NCBI GenBank assembly: GCA_046260155.1 | Contig: JBJYXV010000079.1 | Coordinates: 1-64,000, forward strand | Reading direction: 5' to 3' | DNA from: PFL25 sp046260155 | GTDB lineage: Bacteria; Chloroflexota; Anaerolineae; Anaerolineales; UBA4823 | Length of the DNA: 64,000 bases | Shown: positions 17,053-26,447 of the stretch, in pieces | How the letters are laid out: the number at the start of each line of letters is the position of its first letter | How positions within the stretch are numbered: the first letter of the stretch is position 1 | Translations under genes and position numbers: made by a program | The notes under the pieces: generated by a model | Told to the model about the DNA's origin: nothing | The model's database searches: none | The model's input: only the letters and a program-made list of their open reading frames with translations

Positions 17053-18717
17053 ATGAAATTCCGTTGGTATGTTGGACTGTATTTTATTAACCTGCTCGTT
17101 TTGGTCGGGATTGGGTCATTGGAAGAATACCCTGGCTATATGGACGCCGATTATTACTATGCAAGTGGTTTGCGTATAGCCACAGAAGAGAGCTGGAGTG
17201 AACCCTTCTTATGGAATTACCTGGCTGATCCTGATGTGCTCCCACAGCCAGGTTTCACTTACTGGATGCCATTGGCAGGAGTTTTATCTGCTGCGGGGAT
17301 TTATCTGACGGGAATAGAAAATTTTTGGGCAGGAAGGTTGATATTTTTGCTCCTGGCAGCAGTTATTTCCCCATTATCAGCCATCATGGCCCAGACTTTC
17401 ATCTCAAATAGGTGGGCAGGCTTGTTAGCTGGTTTTCTGGCGATTTTTTCTGGATTTTATTTGGTGTATTTGCCCAACACGGAGACTTTTTCAATTTATA
17501 TGATCCTGGGTGCCTTGATGTTTTTGATAATCCAACGCATGCAAAAGGATACTGGCGATCCCTCCCCGCACGATGATATATCTGTTTCTGGTTCAGACGA
17601 GCATCTTAATTACCGGTCTCCTTATTGGATATATTTTTCAGGCGGAATAATTGCTGGGCTGATGTATATGGCGAGGGTGGATGGAATGATCTGGCTGCTC
17701 GTTTTTTATTCAGCAATTATCCTGCAAACCCTGGTGTTTTACCCAAAAAAGAAGATACCTGCGGGTAGATGGTCGCAATCCACCTTCTGGCTGGCGAGTT
17801 TTTTGTGTTTAGCGGGCTTCCTGGTGGTAAGTGGTCCTTGGTTTATTCGCAATTGGGGAACTTTTGGCACATTATTTGCTCCGGGCAGTACAAAAACATT
17901 CTGGTTAACCCGCTATGATGAGTTGTTCATTTTTCCTTCCAGTTTGCTCACGTTTGACCGCTGGTTTGAGGCAGGGCTGGGTCCAATTTTTCAGGCGCGC
18001 CTTTGGGCTCTTGGTCAAAATCTTGTATCTATGTTTATTGTCCAGGGAGGAATTTTCCTCTTCCCGCTGCTGATATTAGGATTGTGGGCCCAAAGGAAGG
18101 ATTGGCGAGTTCCGATTGGTGTGCTTGGCTGGCTGGTGACATTTTTGGTGATGACATTTGTATTTCCATTTCAGGGTGCCAGAGGTGGTTTTTTCCACGC
18201 AGGGGCAGGCTATCAGGTATTAATTTGGGCTCTAATCCCGGTAGGATTAAATAAATTTATCCAATGGGGAAGGCAAAAACGGGATTGGAAATCTGATTCT
18301 GCACTGTCTAAGTTTGCATTTGGGATCAGCGGGTTGGCAATTGTGGTTACTGGTATTGTGACGTATCAAAAATTGTCAAATTCATCCGGACCGGTATCAG
18401 CCTGGGGCTCGAAGGAGCGTGCATATATCGCTGTGGAGGCATATCTCCAGGAGATAGGTTCTTTACCAGACACGGTTGTCTTGGTAAATAATCCCCCCGG
18501 ATATTACGCTGTTACAGGCCGGTCGGTGATCGTGATTCCTGACGGTGATATAGAAATGACCTTGGCAGCTGCAAATAAATTCAATGCAGAATTTCTTATA
18601 TTGGACCGGAATTACCCGCAGGGATTGAAAGAATTCTTTGATTCACCGGGTGATTTCCCCGGGATGAGTTACCTGGAAACGATCAGCGATATGCATATTT
18701 ATTCTTTGACACAATAA
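17053..18717 (+). CDS. GT39/ArnT-like membrane glycosyltransferase
   Basis: A 554-residue protein with an N-terminal helix, the first-loop motif YMDADYYYASGLRIA (acidic pair as in PMT/ArnT enzymes) and about ten further membrane segments. A short hydrophilic loop near residues 160-185 (DTGDPSPHDDISVSGSDEH) breaks the pattern, and a C-terminal soluble part of about 110 residues contains NNPPGYYAVTGRSVIVIPDGD. It should transfer a sugar from a polyprenyl-phosphate carrier on the outer face of the membrane; donor and acceptor are unknown. It starts 46 bp after the GT87-like gene and ends 5 bp before the next, consistent with a single transcript. Confidence 0.72.
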   Translation: MKFRWYVGLYFINLLVLVGIGSLEEYPGYMDADYYYASGLRIATEESWSEPFLWNYLADPDVLPQPGFTYWMPLAGVLSAAGIYLTGIENFWAGRLIFLLLAAVISPLSAIMAQTFISNRWAGLLAGFLAIFSGFYLVYLPNTETFSIYMILGALMFLIIQRMQKDTGDPSPHDDISVSGSDEHLNYRSPYWIYFSGGIIAGLMYMARVDGMIWLLVFYSAIILQTLVFYPKKKIPAGRWSQSTFWLASFLCLAGFLVVSGPWFIRNWGTFGTLFAPGSTKTFWLTRYDELFIFPSSLLTFDRWFEAGLGPIFQARLWALGQNLVSMFIVQGGIFLFPLLILGLWAQRKDWRVPIGVLGWLVTFLVMTFVFPFQGARGGFFHAGAGYQVLIWALIPVGLNKFIQWGRQKRDWKSDSALSKFAFGISGLAIVVTGIVTYQKLSNSSGPVSAWGSKERAYIAVEAYLQEIGSLPDTVVLVNNPPGYYAVTGRSVIVIPDGDIEMTLAAANKFNAEFLILDRNYPQGLKEFFDSPGDFPGMSYLETISDMHIYSLTQ

Positions 18718-18722
18718 ATCCT

Positions 18723-20231
18723 ATGCGCTACCTGACTCGGACGAAGTTCACCGTTATAGGGCTTGGGTTTCTCGCAGCTGTCTCTCTCGGGGTTTACCTG
18801 ATTGGTTCAGGGTGGATCTACAGGATAGGATTTCCACTCGATGATGCCTGGATCCACCAGACATATGCCAGAAATCTAGGCACAGCTGGCGCATGGGAAT
18901 TCCTCCCTGGGCAACCTTCAGCGGGTTCCACGGCTCCCAGCTGGACTTTATTATTGAGCATCGGCTACTGGTTGGGTTTCGATAACTATTTCTGGACCTT
19001 CCTGTTAGGCTGGGGTTTGCTGTGGGCACTGGCGGTGATTGCAGCATTGGGTTTCAAACAATTAGAACCAAGATTTGCTCAATTCGGATTTTTCGCTGGC
19101 GTGCTGGTTATTTTTGAATGGCATATAACCTGGGCGGCAGGGTCTGGAATGGAGACATTGCTGGCAGCACTGGTAGCTCTGGTGGTTGTGCTGTGGACCA
19201 TGCGGTTAATATCTAGAAGCGGGAAAGTGGGTGAAAATCCAAATTGGGCCTGGTTTGGCCTTGGCGCTCTGATCGGTTTTGGTGTGTGGGTTCGCCCAGA
19301 TGTGATCACTTTGCTGGCTGTAGCAGGATTTGCAATCTTACTGGGAAAAGGTAATTTCACCCAGAAACTTAAACAGGAGATCTGGTTAGGTTTGGGAGTT
19401 CTGCTGCTCACAGGACCCTATCTCTTATTTAATCTCCTGCTGGCGGGCGATGTCTGGCCAAATACCTTTTACGCTAAACAAGCTGAATATGCTGTGTTGC
19501 GAGATTTCCCTCTGTGGCAGCGTTATTTGAATGTCATACAACCACCATTGACTGGCGTAGGGATTATCTTGCTGCCTGGATTTCTCTGTTTTGGATATCA
19601 TAATTTAGTAAAACAAGATTGGGTGAAGCCTTTATCCTTTTTGTGGGTTTGCGGATATATCCTGGTCTACGCGGTAAGATTGCCTGTTTCCTACCAGCAT
19701 GGGCGCTACCTGATGCCTGTGATACCAGTTTTCTGTCTGCTTGGATTGGTGGGTGCCGTGGAGATCCTTGTAAGCATCCCAGAGGGCAGGTGGAGGCGGC
19801 TGCTTGGGACTGGATGGGCGTTGAGCGGCGGTTTCATCCTGATCATCTTTTGGATACTCGGAATGCGTGCATATGCAATGGATGTTGCCTTGATCGAGAG
19901 CGAAATGGTCAGCGTTGCTTACTGGTTGGAGGAGAATACTGAAGTAGATTCCCTGATTGCAGCACATGATATTGGTGCCATTGGTTTTTTTGCAGAACGA
20001 AACCTGGTTGACCTGGCGGGTTTGGTATCACCGGAAGTGATTCCGATTATCCGCGAAGAAACTGCGCTTGAAGTGTATATGAACCAACTTGGCGCGGATT
20101 ACCTGGTTACTTTTCCACAGTGGTACCCAGAATTGGTAAAGGAAGCAGAATTAATCTTTCAAACTGACCAACCATTCAGCGTGATCCAGGGTGGTGAGAA
20201 CATGGCGGTTTACAGGTGGAAAGGAGATTAA
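18723..20231 (+). CDS. GT-C-like membrane glycosyltransferase
   Basis: A 502-residue protein with a membrane helix followed by FPLDDAWIHQTYARNL, an acidic-pair loop, and then SAGSTAPSWTLLLSIGYWLG, a pattern common in GT-C-type proteins of Chloroflexota and Bacteroidota. About ten to twelve membrane segments are seen, and the C-terminal soluble segment contains AAHDIGAIGFFAERNLVDLAG. The start lies 5 bp after the preceding stop codon, so translation is probably coupled. This is the last membrane protein of the cluster; the next gene has its own strong promoter. Precise activity is unknown. Confidence 0.7.
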   Translation: MRYLTRTKFTVIGLGFLAAVSLGVYLIGSGWIYRIGFPLDDAWIHQTYARNLGTAGAWEFLPGQPSAGSTAPSWTLLLSIGYWLGFDNYFWTFLLGWGLLWALAVIAALGFKQLEPRFAQFGFFAGVLVIFEWHITWAAGSGMETLLAALVALVVVLWTMRLISRSGKVGENPNWAWFGLGALIGFGVWVRPDVITLLAVAGFAILLGKGNFTQKLKQEIWLGLGVLLLTGPYLLFNLLLAGDVWPNTFYAKQAEYAVLRDFPLWQRYLNVIQPPLTGVGIILLPGFLCFGYHNLVKQDWVKPLSFLWVCGYILVYAVRLPVSYQHGRYLMPVIPVFCLLGLVGAVEILVSIPEGRWRRLLGTGWALSGGFILIIFWILGMRAYAMDVALIESEMVSVAYWLEENTEVDSLIAAHDIGAIGFFAERNLVDLAGLVSPEVIPIIREETALEVYMNQLGADYLVTFPQWYPELVKEAELIFQTDQPFSVIQGGENMAVYRWKGD

Positions 20232-20250
20232 TTTTCGCCCATTCAGGGCG

Positions 20251-20279
20251 TTGAATGTGAGATATTCATGTGCTATACT
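20251..20279 (+). promoter_or_regulatory. Strong extended -10 promoter for the two-component pair
   Basis: TTGAAT (20251-20256), 17-bp spacer ending in TGC, TATACT (20274-20279). The TGn element makes this an extended -10 promoter. Transcription would begin near 20286, 28 bases before the response-regulator ATG. Confidence 0.65.
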
Positions 20280-20313
20280 TTCGAAATATTAGCTAAGCCG
20301 TAGTGAGGCAGTT

Positions 20314-21015
20314 ATGGATCCAATTCGCATCGTTGTAGTAGATGATCACCCCTTATTTCGCCAAGGAGTATTGGATACACTTTCCTTGGAACCGGATTTT
20401 GAGGTCGTTGGTCAAGCCAAGGATGGTGAGGAAGCATTGCTGGTTATCCACCAGGTAAATCCTGATGTAGCCATTGTGGATGTCAATCTACCTGTGTTAA
20501 ACGGGCAGCAGGTGACACAGCAGCTGGTTAACGAGAAATCCCCCACCCGGATTATGTTATTAACAGCATATGATGATGCGGAACAAAAATTGCACGCAAT
20601 GAAAGTTGGTGCTGCAGGCTACTGCGTGAAAGATGTCCAACCGGAAGTGCTGGCACAAAATGTTCGCGAGATTGTAAAAGGAAATTACGTCATTGGCAGT
20701 GAAGTCATGGATGATGAACAGCTCGAAATCTGGATGACTCCTGACAGCGATGATGGCTCGGGTTTTTACAGAGAATTTGGGGAACCATATGAACCCTTAT
20801 CAAAGAGGGAAATGGAAGTGTTGGGTGAGCTAACCAAAGGGATGAGCAACAAAGAAATTGCGACTTCTCTTGGGATAAGTCATCAAACGGTTAAGAACCA
20901 TGTCACGTCGATCTTACGCAAGCTGGATGTGGATGATCGTACCCAGGCTACTTTATATGCATTGAAGAGAGGTTGGGTGCGTTTGCAAGATGATGATAAG
21001 GAGATTCAGGAATGA
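20314..21015 (+). CDS. NarL/LuxR-family response regulator
   Basis: A 233-residue DNA-binding response regulator. The receiver domain spans residues 1-120 with acidic pocket DD (10-11), phospho-acceptor Asp56 in VAIVDVNLP, and Lys in CVKDVQPE. The C-terminal LuxR-type helix-turn-helix near residues 165-225 contains LSKREMEVLGELTKGMSNKEIA and HQTVKNHVTSILRKL, written here in parts. It should be phosphorylated by the kinase that follows with a four-base ATGA overlap. Pilin and Tad genes lie immediately downstream, so regulation of surface pili is a reasonable guess, but no shared operator was identified. The ATG at 20314 follows a strong promoter. Confidence 0.93.
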   Translation: MDPIRIVVVDDHPLFRQGVLDTLSLEPDFEVVGQAKDGEEALLVIHQVNPDVAIVDVNLPVLNGQQVTQQLVNEKSPTRIMLLTAYDDAEQKLHAMKVGAAGYCVKDVQPEVLAQNVREIVKGNYVIGSEVMDDEQLEIWMTPDSDDGSGFYREFGEPYEPLSKREMEVLGELTKGMSNKEIATSLGISHQTVKNHVTSILRKLDVDDRTQATLYALKRGWVRLQDDDKEIQE

Positions 21016-22097
21016 ATCAAACTGATATTTCAGATGTCGAAGTTCCGGAAAAAAGTGAAACTGAACAGTTGCAAGAGGAAATTGCGAGTCAATTGGCGCA
21101 GTCGAGACAGGAGTACAAGGAAATTGTTATGCTCCACGAACAGAGCGAACTGGAAGTCAACAAGCTCACCCAGCGCAATGCAACTGCCACTGCTAATCTC
21201 CAGCGCGTTCAAACCCAATTTGAACGAATTCCCCGCGAAGAAATTCGGGCAGCGTATGATGGTGCTATGGATGCTCAACAGCGATTGTTTGTACTGCGGG
21301 GACAGGTTGAAAAGCTGCTCAGCGACCGCGATCATCTCCGCCAGAAGATCGAACTGCTGGAAATGATTGATAATATGCTTTCCCAGAAACCAGTTTCTAT
21401 CAAGGACCCGAAGAGCGTTTCTGCTACAGTTGAACTTCTCGAGATGCTGATTCAGGCTCAGGAAGCAGAACGCTTGCGTCTCTCACGACAAATGCATGAT
21501 GGTCCTGCCCAGGCTTTGTCGAATTTGATTCTAGAAACCGAGATCGCAATGCGCTTATTCGACATCAATAAAGAACAAGCTTACCAGGAATTGGGTACGC
21601 TGAAGGATTCTGCTTCAAAAACGTTCCAACAGGTCAGAGATTTCATATTTGACCTTCGACCAATGATGCTGGATGACCTGGGACTCATCCCGACGGTGAA
21701 GAAATACGTTGAAGCGATTGAGGGTACATCTGCTAGTTCGATCAAATTCGGGGTTACCGGTACTGAACGGCGAATGGAACCTTACCTGGAGGTATTTATT
21801 TTCAGGGCGGTACAGGAACTGCTCAGGAATGCCATCAACCACAGTCAGGCAAACCAAATTATCGTGGAGCTCGATGCAGATGAATCGCACGTTCAGGTGC
21901 GTGTGGAAGATGACGGCGTCGGGTTTGATATCCAGAACTTAGAAGATGAAAAAGGGATGGGTTTGAAGTTAATCAAAGAAAGGGTGGAAATGATTCGTGG
22001 GGAATTTGAAATAGACAGCCAGATCGGCGAGGGGACTCGAATAGCTTTTAGAGTTCCTGATTCCGTGCTGGGAGATAATGATCCAAATCTTGCATAG
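21012..22097 (+). CDS. DegS-like cytoplasmic sensor histidine kinase (HisKA_3)
   Basis: A 361-residue kinase without membrane helices. Residues about 10-125 form a long coiled coil (EEIASQLAQSRQEYKEIVML), as in DegS. The dimerisation and phospho-acceptor helix contains LRLSRQMHDGPAQALSN with His152, the H-D-G-P form typical of the HPK7/DegS group. The HATPase domain carries an N-box region (ELLRNAINHSQA), VEDDGVGFD and the GMGLKLIKERV lid. It should autophosphorylate on His152 and pass phosphate to Asp56 of the regulator encoded just upstream (ATGA overlap, coupled translation). With no visible sensor domain other than the coiled coil, the signal is probably cytoplasmic or comes from a partner protein. 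Confidence 0.93.
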   Translation: MNQTDISDVEVPEKSETEQLQEEIASQLAQSRQEYKEIVMLHEQSELEVNKLTQRNATATANLQRVQTQFERIPREEIRAAYDGAMDAQQRLFVLRGQVEKLLSDRDHLRQKIELLEMIDNMLSQKPVSIKDPKSVSATVELLEMLIQAQEAERLRLSRQMHDGPAQALSNLILETEIAMRLFDINKEQAYQELGTLKDSASKTFQQVRDFIFDLRPMMLDDLGLIPTVKKYVEAIEGTSASSIKFGVTGTERRMEPYLEVFIFRAVQELLRNAINHSQANQIIVELDADESHVQVRVEDDGVGFDIQNLEDEKGMGLKLIKERVEMIRGEFEIDSQIGEGTRIAFRVPDSVLGDNDPNLA

Positions 22098-22202
22098 TGG
22101 TTAGTTTAATTTAACGCCATCCTTATGGCGGAGATTGCCTCCATTCTCTATAATGTGCACAACTTCGTAGGGAAGAATTTTAGAGAAAGGAGGTATTAAT
22201 CC

Positions 22203-22349
22203 ATGTTATTTGCACCGAAAGAGAAGGGACAGGGTCTTGTGGAATATGCTTTGATCCTCGTTTTAGTAGCTGTCGTTGTAATTGTTATTTTGGCACTGCT
22301 TGGACCCGCAATTGGCAACGTCTTCAGCGAAATTATGAATAGCATTTGA
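22203..22349 (+). CDS. flp: Flp/Fap-type (type IVb) pilin, 48 residues
   Basis: A very short gene encoding a 48-residue prepilin: a 9-residue charged leader MLFAPKEKG, then QGLVEYALILVLVAVVVIVI and a short polar tail. Cleavage after Gly9 would place Glu at +5 and Tyr at +6 of the mature pilin, the hallmark of Flp pilins processed by a TadV/CpaA-type prepilin peptidase. It would be the major subunit of the Tad pilus assembled by the machinery encoded downstream. The ATG at 22203 is preceded by AAAGGAGG, the best ribosome-binding site in the region, and a GC-rich terminator follows, so the pilin can be made in excess over the assembly proteins. A TATAAT lies at 22149-22154 without a good -35. 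No prepilin peptidase is in the window. Confidence 0.9.
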   Translation: MLFAPKEKGQGLVEYALILVLVAVVVIVILALLGPAIGNVFSEIMNSI

Positions 22350-22380
22350 TGTCCGATAGGAGTTTGATTTATGGTTGCTG

Positions 22381-22417
22381 CAGTAGGGCCCTGATTACGG
22401 GGCCCTTACTGTTTCTG
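22381..22417 (+). terminator. Terminator between the pilin and the Tad assembly genes
   Basis: CAGTA-GGGCCC (22381-22391) pairs with GGGCCC-TTACTG (22400-22411) with one bulged base and an 8-base loop, followed by TTTCTGT. The T tract is short, so termination may be partial, allowing some read-through into cpaB. Confidence 0.6.
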
Positions 22418-22501
22418 TAAGTTTGCATGCTTGTTAGTGAAGATAGCGAGGATTGGAATTATTATATCGCCAAAGTGTCTGCATAATTAACGGAGGTCTT
22501 C

Positions 22502-23698
22502 ATGCGAAAAGGTCGCGTATTCTTCATCATAGCGTTAATACTGATCCTGGGTCTGGCAGCAGTTGCGATTTTTTATTTTCGTGGATTGCCATCAGGCACC
22601 AGTGAGCCAGTGACTGAGACCGTCGCGGCACCTGAGGTCGATATGGTCGAAGTCGTCGTGGTAACCCAACCAACCCCAAGAGGATATTTATTGAATGAAA
22701 CTGTCCTCGGAACGATCGAAATACCAAGAGATATGCTGATTGAAGGTTACTTCACGGATTTAGGTCAGGTTGTCGGCAGACAGGCCAGGGTTGACCTGGA
22801 TGCGAATATGCTGTTGACCAGCAGCATGGTGGTAGACAGTCCTGATCAATTATCAACCACCGGATCCCTGGCTGCATTGTCAATTCCGCGCGGGATGGTG
22901 GCTGTATCGATTCCAATCAACCGGTTGTCAAGCGTCTCTTATGCTCCTCAACCGGGTGATCATGTGAATGTAATAGCAACTTTGCTTATGCTCGACCTGG
23001 ATACTGATTTTCAATCAAAAACGCCGAATAGAAACGCGGCTGTACTTGGAGCGGGGCCTGGTGTGGTAGTTGGTGCGGAGACAGAAACAGATTTATCAGT
23101 AGATGCAAATACAGATTTGTCCAAAGTCACCGGTCAGACTGTTGGAGCAGGGCCGAGCAGTGTGATTGGTCGGACTGCAATTGATCCCCTTTTGGAGCAG
23201 ACATTATATGTTGTACCCTCAGAAGATCAGCGTCCAAGGCTCGTGAGCCAGACACTGCTTCAGGATGCGATCGTTTTAGGTGTGGGTGATTTCCCGTTGA
23301 CGGATGAGGTGGCCGTAGAAGAACCGGAAGCCACACCGGAACCGACAACGATTGAGGGTGAGGCTGGATCTGAGGAATACACAAGCGAGTACCCTGTTGA
23401 AGCTGAGCTGGTCAAGGAAGAACCCAAGCTGCCGGATTTGATCACTTTGGTCGTAAACCCCCAGGATGCTGTTACGTTGAATTACCTGGTTTATGCTGGC
23501 TCCCAACTCACACTTGCGCTGAGACCATCTGGGGATGATACACGGGTCCAAACGGAAGCAACAACCCTGGATTTCTTGCTCACACAGTACAACATCCCGG
23601 TTCCGGTTAAGCTGCCGTATGGAATGGAACCCCGTGTGGATGATTTACTGCCCCCAGATTTACCAAATGATGTCGAGCCAACTCCGGAACAGCAATAA
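22502..23698 (+). CDS. cpaB: Tad pilus assembly protein CpaB/RcpC
   Basis: A 398-residue protein with one N-terminal membrane helix (residues about 7-27) and a SAF-like domain (residues about 55-135, with the RGMVAVSIPINRLSSV segment typical of CpaB). A low-complexity, acidic and proline-rich stretch (VEEPEATPEPTTIEGEAG) lies near residue 280, and a second folded part follows with PDLITLVVNPQDAVTLNYLVYAG. In diderm bacteria CpaB supports the outer-membrane secretin; none is encoded here, so in this probable monoderm it likely acts at the cell wall. The ATG at 22502 has GGAGG. It opens the Tad assembly operon after the pilin terminator. Confidence 0.87.
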   Translation: MRKGRVFFIIALILILGLAAVAIFYFRGLPSGTSEPVTETVAAPEVDMVEVVVVTQPTPRGYLLNETVLGTIEIPRDMLIEGYFTDLGQVVGRQARVDLDANMLLTSSMVVDSPDQLSTTGSLAALSIPRGMVAVSIPINRLSSVSYAPQPGDHVNVIATLLMLDLDTDFQSKTPNRNAAVLGAGPGVVVGAETETDLSVDANTDLSKVTGQTVGAGPSSVIGRTAIDPLLEQTLYVVPSEDQRPRLVSQTLLQDAIVLGVGDFPLTDEVAVEEPEATPEPTTIEGEAGSEEYTSEYPVEAELVKEEPKLPDLITLVVNPQDAVTLNYLVYAGSQLTLALRPSGDDTRVQTEATTLDFLLTQYNIPVPVKLPYGMEPRVDDLLPPDLPNDVEPTPEQQ

Positions 23699-23748
23699 TC
23701 AATTTCGATTATTGAAGTGCGGTGGGAATTTATCTCTGGAGAATATAA

Positions 23749-24996
23749 ATGAGTAATGAAGAAGTAATCAAGGTGCTGGTAGTTGATGATATCGCTGAGA
23801 CTCGAGAGAATATCCGCAAGCTTTTACAGTTTGAAGCAGATTTTGAGATAGTGGGTGCTGCCCGTAACGGTCAAGAGGGGATTGATCTGGCGAAAGAACT
23901 GCAGCCGGATGTGATCCTGATGGATATCAATATGCCGGATATTGATGGTATCACTGCAACAGAAACGATCAGGGCACAGGTACCGCATTCTCAAATCGTT
24001 ATCTTGACAGTACAGGCGGACCCAAACTACATGCGGCGCGCGATGCTGGCTGGTGCGCGAGATTTCCTGACAAAACCCCCCTCGGTAGATGAGATGATTG
24101 GTGCGATCCGCAGGGCTGGCGAAATGGCGCATGAGGAGCGGGAAAAATCAAAATCTACATTCACGATCAAGCCGGGTAATGGTTCAGCACCTACCGGGAT
24201 GAGTCGCTCCGGGAAAGTAATATCAGTCTTCAGCCCTAAGGGAGGGGTGGGAACAACGACCCTCGCGGTAAACCTTGCAATTTGCCTGCAAAGGGAGCAA
24301 ACACCTGTGGTGCTCGTGGATGGGAACATGGAATTTGGGGACGTGATGGTTTTTGTTAACCAGCAAGCAAAAAACAGCATCGTTGATTTGGCCCCCAGAG
24401 CAGACGAGCTTGATCCTGATGTGATTCAAGAGGTCACGACGCTGCACCAACCATCTGGGATCAAGATCCTGGCTGCCCCTTCCAGACCAGAGTTCGCAGA
24501 AAATGTTACCGGTGAACAATTCGCTAAGGTTCTTCAATATCTATGTAATTTCTATTCATACGTTGTAGTAGATTGCGCTTCTACTTTGACCGACGTTACC
24601 TTGTCAGCGATTGATTGTTCAGATTTGATTTTACTGGTTACGACCCAGGAGATTCCGGCGATCAAGGATTCACGTATGTTCCTGGACTTATTGGGACCAC
24701 TAAAAATCAGCCGCGATCGGCTGTTGTTTGTGATGAATAAATACGACAAGCGAATCGGGATCAAGCCTGAAAAAGTCAGCGAAAATTTTAAACAAGAATT
24801 GAAAGTAGTGATTCCTTTCGAGGAGAAGGTGGTGCTGCCTTCCATCAATCGTGGTGTGCCATTCATGATTGGGGATAAATCAAAGACGATCAACCGCAGT
24901 TTCCTTTCCTTGACTGAAACGATAAGAAAGCAGCTCTCAAATGGGAAAGAAGAAAAATTAGAAACCCAGGAAAAGGTTGCCATCGGCGGCCGGTAA
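23749..24996 (+). CDS. cpaE: Tad pilus localisation ATPase CpaE/TadZ with receiver domain
   Basis: A 415-residue protein. Residues 1-125 are a response-regulator receiver domain with an apparently intact phospho-acceptor Asp59 (PDVILMDINMP) and an acidic pocket (VVDD). Residues from about 158 form a MinD/ParA-type ATPase with a deviant Walker A (SPKGGVGTTTLAVNLA) and a Walker B region ending VVVDCAS. TadZ/CpaE proteins place the Tad machine in the cell. In many relatives the receiver has lost its aspartate, so an intact one suggests phosphorylation control, possibly by the kinase at 21012-22097. The ATG at 23749 has GGAG upstream. It sits between cpaB and cpaF. Confidence 0.9.
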   Translation: MSNEEVIKVLVVDDIAETRENIRKLLQFEADFEIVGAARNGQEGIDLAKELQPDVILMDINMPDIDGITATETIRAQVPHSQIVILTVQADPNYMRRAMLAGARDFLTKPPSVDEMIGAIRRAGEMAHEEREKSKSTFTIKPGNGSAPTGMSRSGKVISVFSPKGGVGTTTLAVNLAICLQREQTPVVLVDGNMEFGDVMVFVNQQAKNSIVDLAPRADELDPDVIQEVTTLHQPSGIKILAAPSRPEFAENVTGEQFAKVLQYLCNFYSYVVVDCASTLTDVTLSAIDCSDLILLVTTQEIPAIKDSRMFLDLLGPLKISRDRLLFVMNKYDKRIGIKPEKVSENFKQELKVVIPFEEKVVLPSINRGVPFMIGDKSKTINRSFLSLTETIRKQLSNGKEEKLETQEKVAIGGR

Positions 24997-25027
24997 TGGT
25001 TACTGGTAGATAGCGGAGGCGGATAGG

Positions 25028-26428
25028 ATGTCATTACTCAAGCGCATAGAAAAAGGTCAAACAACCTCAACTGGATCTGGGAATGGCAAGGATAGTGGTT
25101 CCCAGCTTGGCAGTATTAAATCACGGAGTCCGGTAGCGGGGACTATTCCAACCCAGCGGGACACCTATTCAGATTTGAAGTCGCGTGTTCAAAATAGGCT
25201 GCTGGCTGAGTTAGATCCCACGATGGATGTTACCCGTGTGGGTGAGGTTCGCAATACCATCCAGGACCTTTTCGAGCAAGTATTGGCTGAAGAGAACATC
25301 GTCCTTACCCGCCAGGAAAGGCATCGCTTATTTGAGCAAATTGCTGCTGAAATCCTTGGTTTAGGCCCACTGCAGCCGCTTCTTGAAGATGGGACGATCA
25401 CGGAAATTATGGTCAATGGCGCCAAGAACGTCTATATTGAGCGGGCGGGAAAAATTCTACGCATGCCGATCACCTTTGAAAGTGATGACCATGTGATGAG
25501 GATCATTGATCGCATCGTCGCTCCCCTTGGAAGGAGAATTGATGAGTCGAGCCCGTATGTCGATGCGCGTTTAGATGATGGTTCTCGTGTTAATGCAATT
25601 ATTCCCCCGATTTCTCTGGTAGGTCCGGTGCTGACCATTCGTAAATTTCCCGAGAATCCAATTACCCTCGAACAATTAATCGAATATGGCACTTTAACCC
25701 AGGAGATCATCGAATTTCTGGAAGCGTGTGTTATCGCCCGCTTAAATATCGTGATCTCTGGGGGTACAGGCTCAGGAAAAACCACGCTGCTCAATGTGAT
25801 GTCTCAATTTATCCCCAGTGACGAGCGCATTGTGACTATAGAAAACGCGGCGGAACTTCAGCTGCGCCAGGAGCACGTGGTAACTCTTGAATCACGCCCG
25901 CCCAATATTGAAGGCCGGGGAGAAATCACAATTCGGCAGCTTGTGATCAACTCCTTGCGTATGCGCCCCGACAGGATTATCGTGGGTGAGATTCGTGACG
26001 AAGCTGCCCTGGATATGCTCCAGGCAATGAATACCGGTCATGATGGCTCAATGACGACTGCCCACTCCAACAGCCCGCGCGATTCGCTGGCTCGTATTGA
26101 GACGATGGTGATGATGGCGGGCATGGATCTACCCGTCAGGGCAATCCGTGAGCAGGTAGCCTCTGCAGTAGACCTGGTCGTGCATCAGGAAAGAATGAGG
26201 GATGGTGCTCGAAAAGTTGTCCAGGTGACCGAAGTCTCCGGAATGGAGGGTGATGTGATCACGATGACGGATATCTTCGTCTTTGAGCAAACCGGATATG
26301 AGGAAGGAAGCGTGATAGGTCGCTTCCGCCCGACCGGGTTGAGACCGAAATTCATCGAGAAACTGGAAGCTGCAGGTATTCATCTTCCGGCAACAACATT
26401 TGGAATCGGCAGTCAACGAAGAAGATGA
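25028..26428 (+). CDS. cpaF: Tad pilus motor ATPase CpaF/TadA
   Basis: A 466-residue hexameric secretion ATPase of the type II/IV family that powers Flp pilus extension, and in Tad systems retraction as well. After a low-complexity N-terminus there is an N-terminal domain (LGPLQPLLEDGTITEIMVNG), Walker A (ISGGTGSGKTTLLN), an Asp box region, a Walker B region with RPDRIIVGEIRDEAALDML, and the His box GHDGSMTTAHSNSPRD. Length and motif order are normal for CpaF. The ATG at 25028 is preceded by GCGGAGG. It lies 31 bp after cpaE and directly before tadB. Confidence 0.95.
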   Translation: MSLLKRIEKGQTTSTGSGNGKDSGSQLGSIKSRSPVAGTIPTQRDTYSDLKSRVQNRLLAELDPTMDVTRVGEVRNTIQDLFEQVLAEENIVLTRQERHRLFEQIAAEILGLGPLQPLLEDGTITEIMVNGAKNVYIERAGKILRMPITFESDDHVMRIIDRIVAPLGRRIDESSPYVDARLDDGSRVNAIIPPISLVGPVLTIRKFPENPITLEQLIEYGTLTQEIIEFLEACVIARLNIVISGGTGSGKTTLLNVMSQFIPSDERIVTIENAAELQLRQEHVVTLESRPPNIEGRGEITIRQLVINSLRMRPDRIIVGEIRDEAALDMLQAMNTGHDGSMTTAHSNSPRDSLARIETMVMMAGMDLPVRAIREQVASAVDLVVHQERMRDGARKVVQVTEVSGMEGDVITMTDIFVFEQTGYEEGSVIGRFRPTGLRPKFIEKLEAAGIHLPATTFGIGSQRRR

Positions 26429-26447
26429 TCATGGGAGTGTGACAGCG

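Noticed and set aside
22126..22138. TGGC...TTGC sequence resembling a sigma-54 promoter upstream of the pilin.
   Set aside because: The GG and GC elements are 8 bases apart instead of the required 10, and the first element belongs to a small hairpin (22115-22130).
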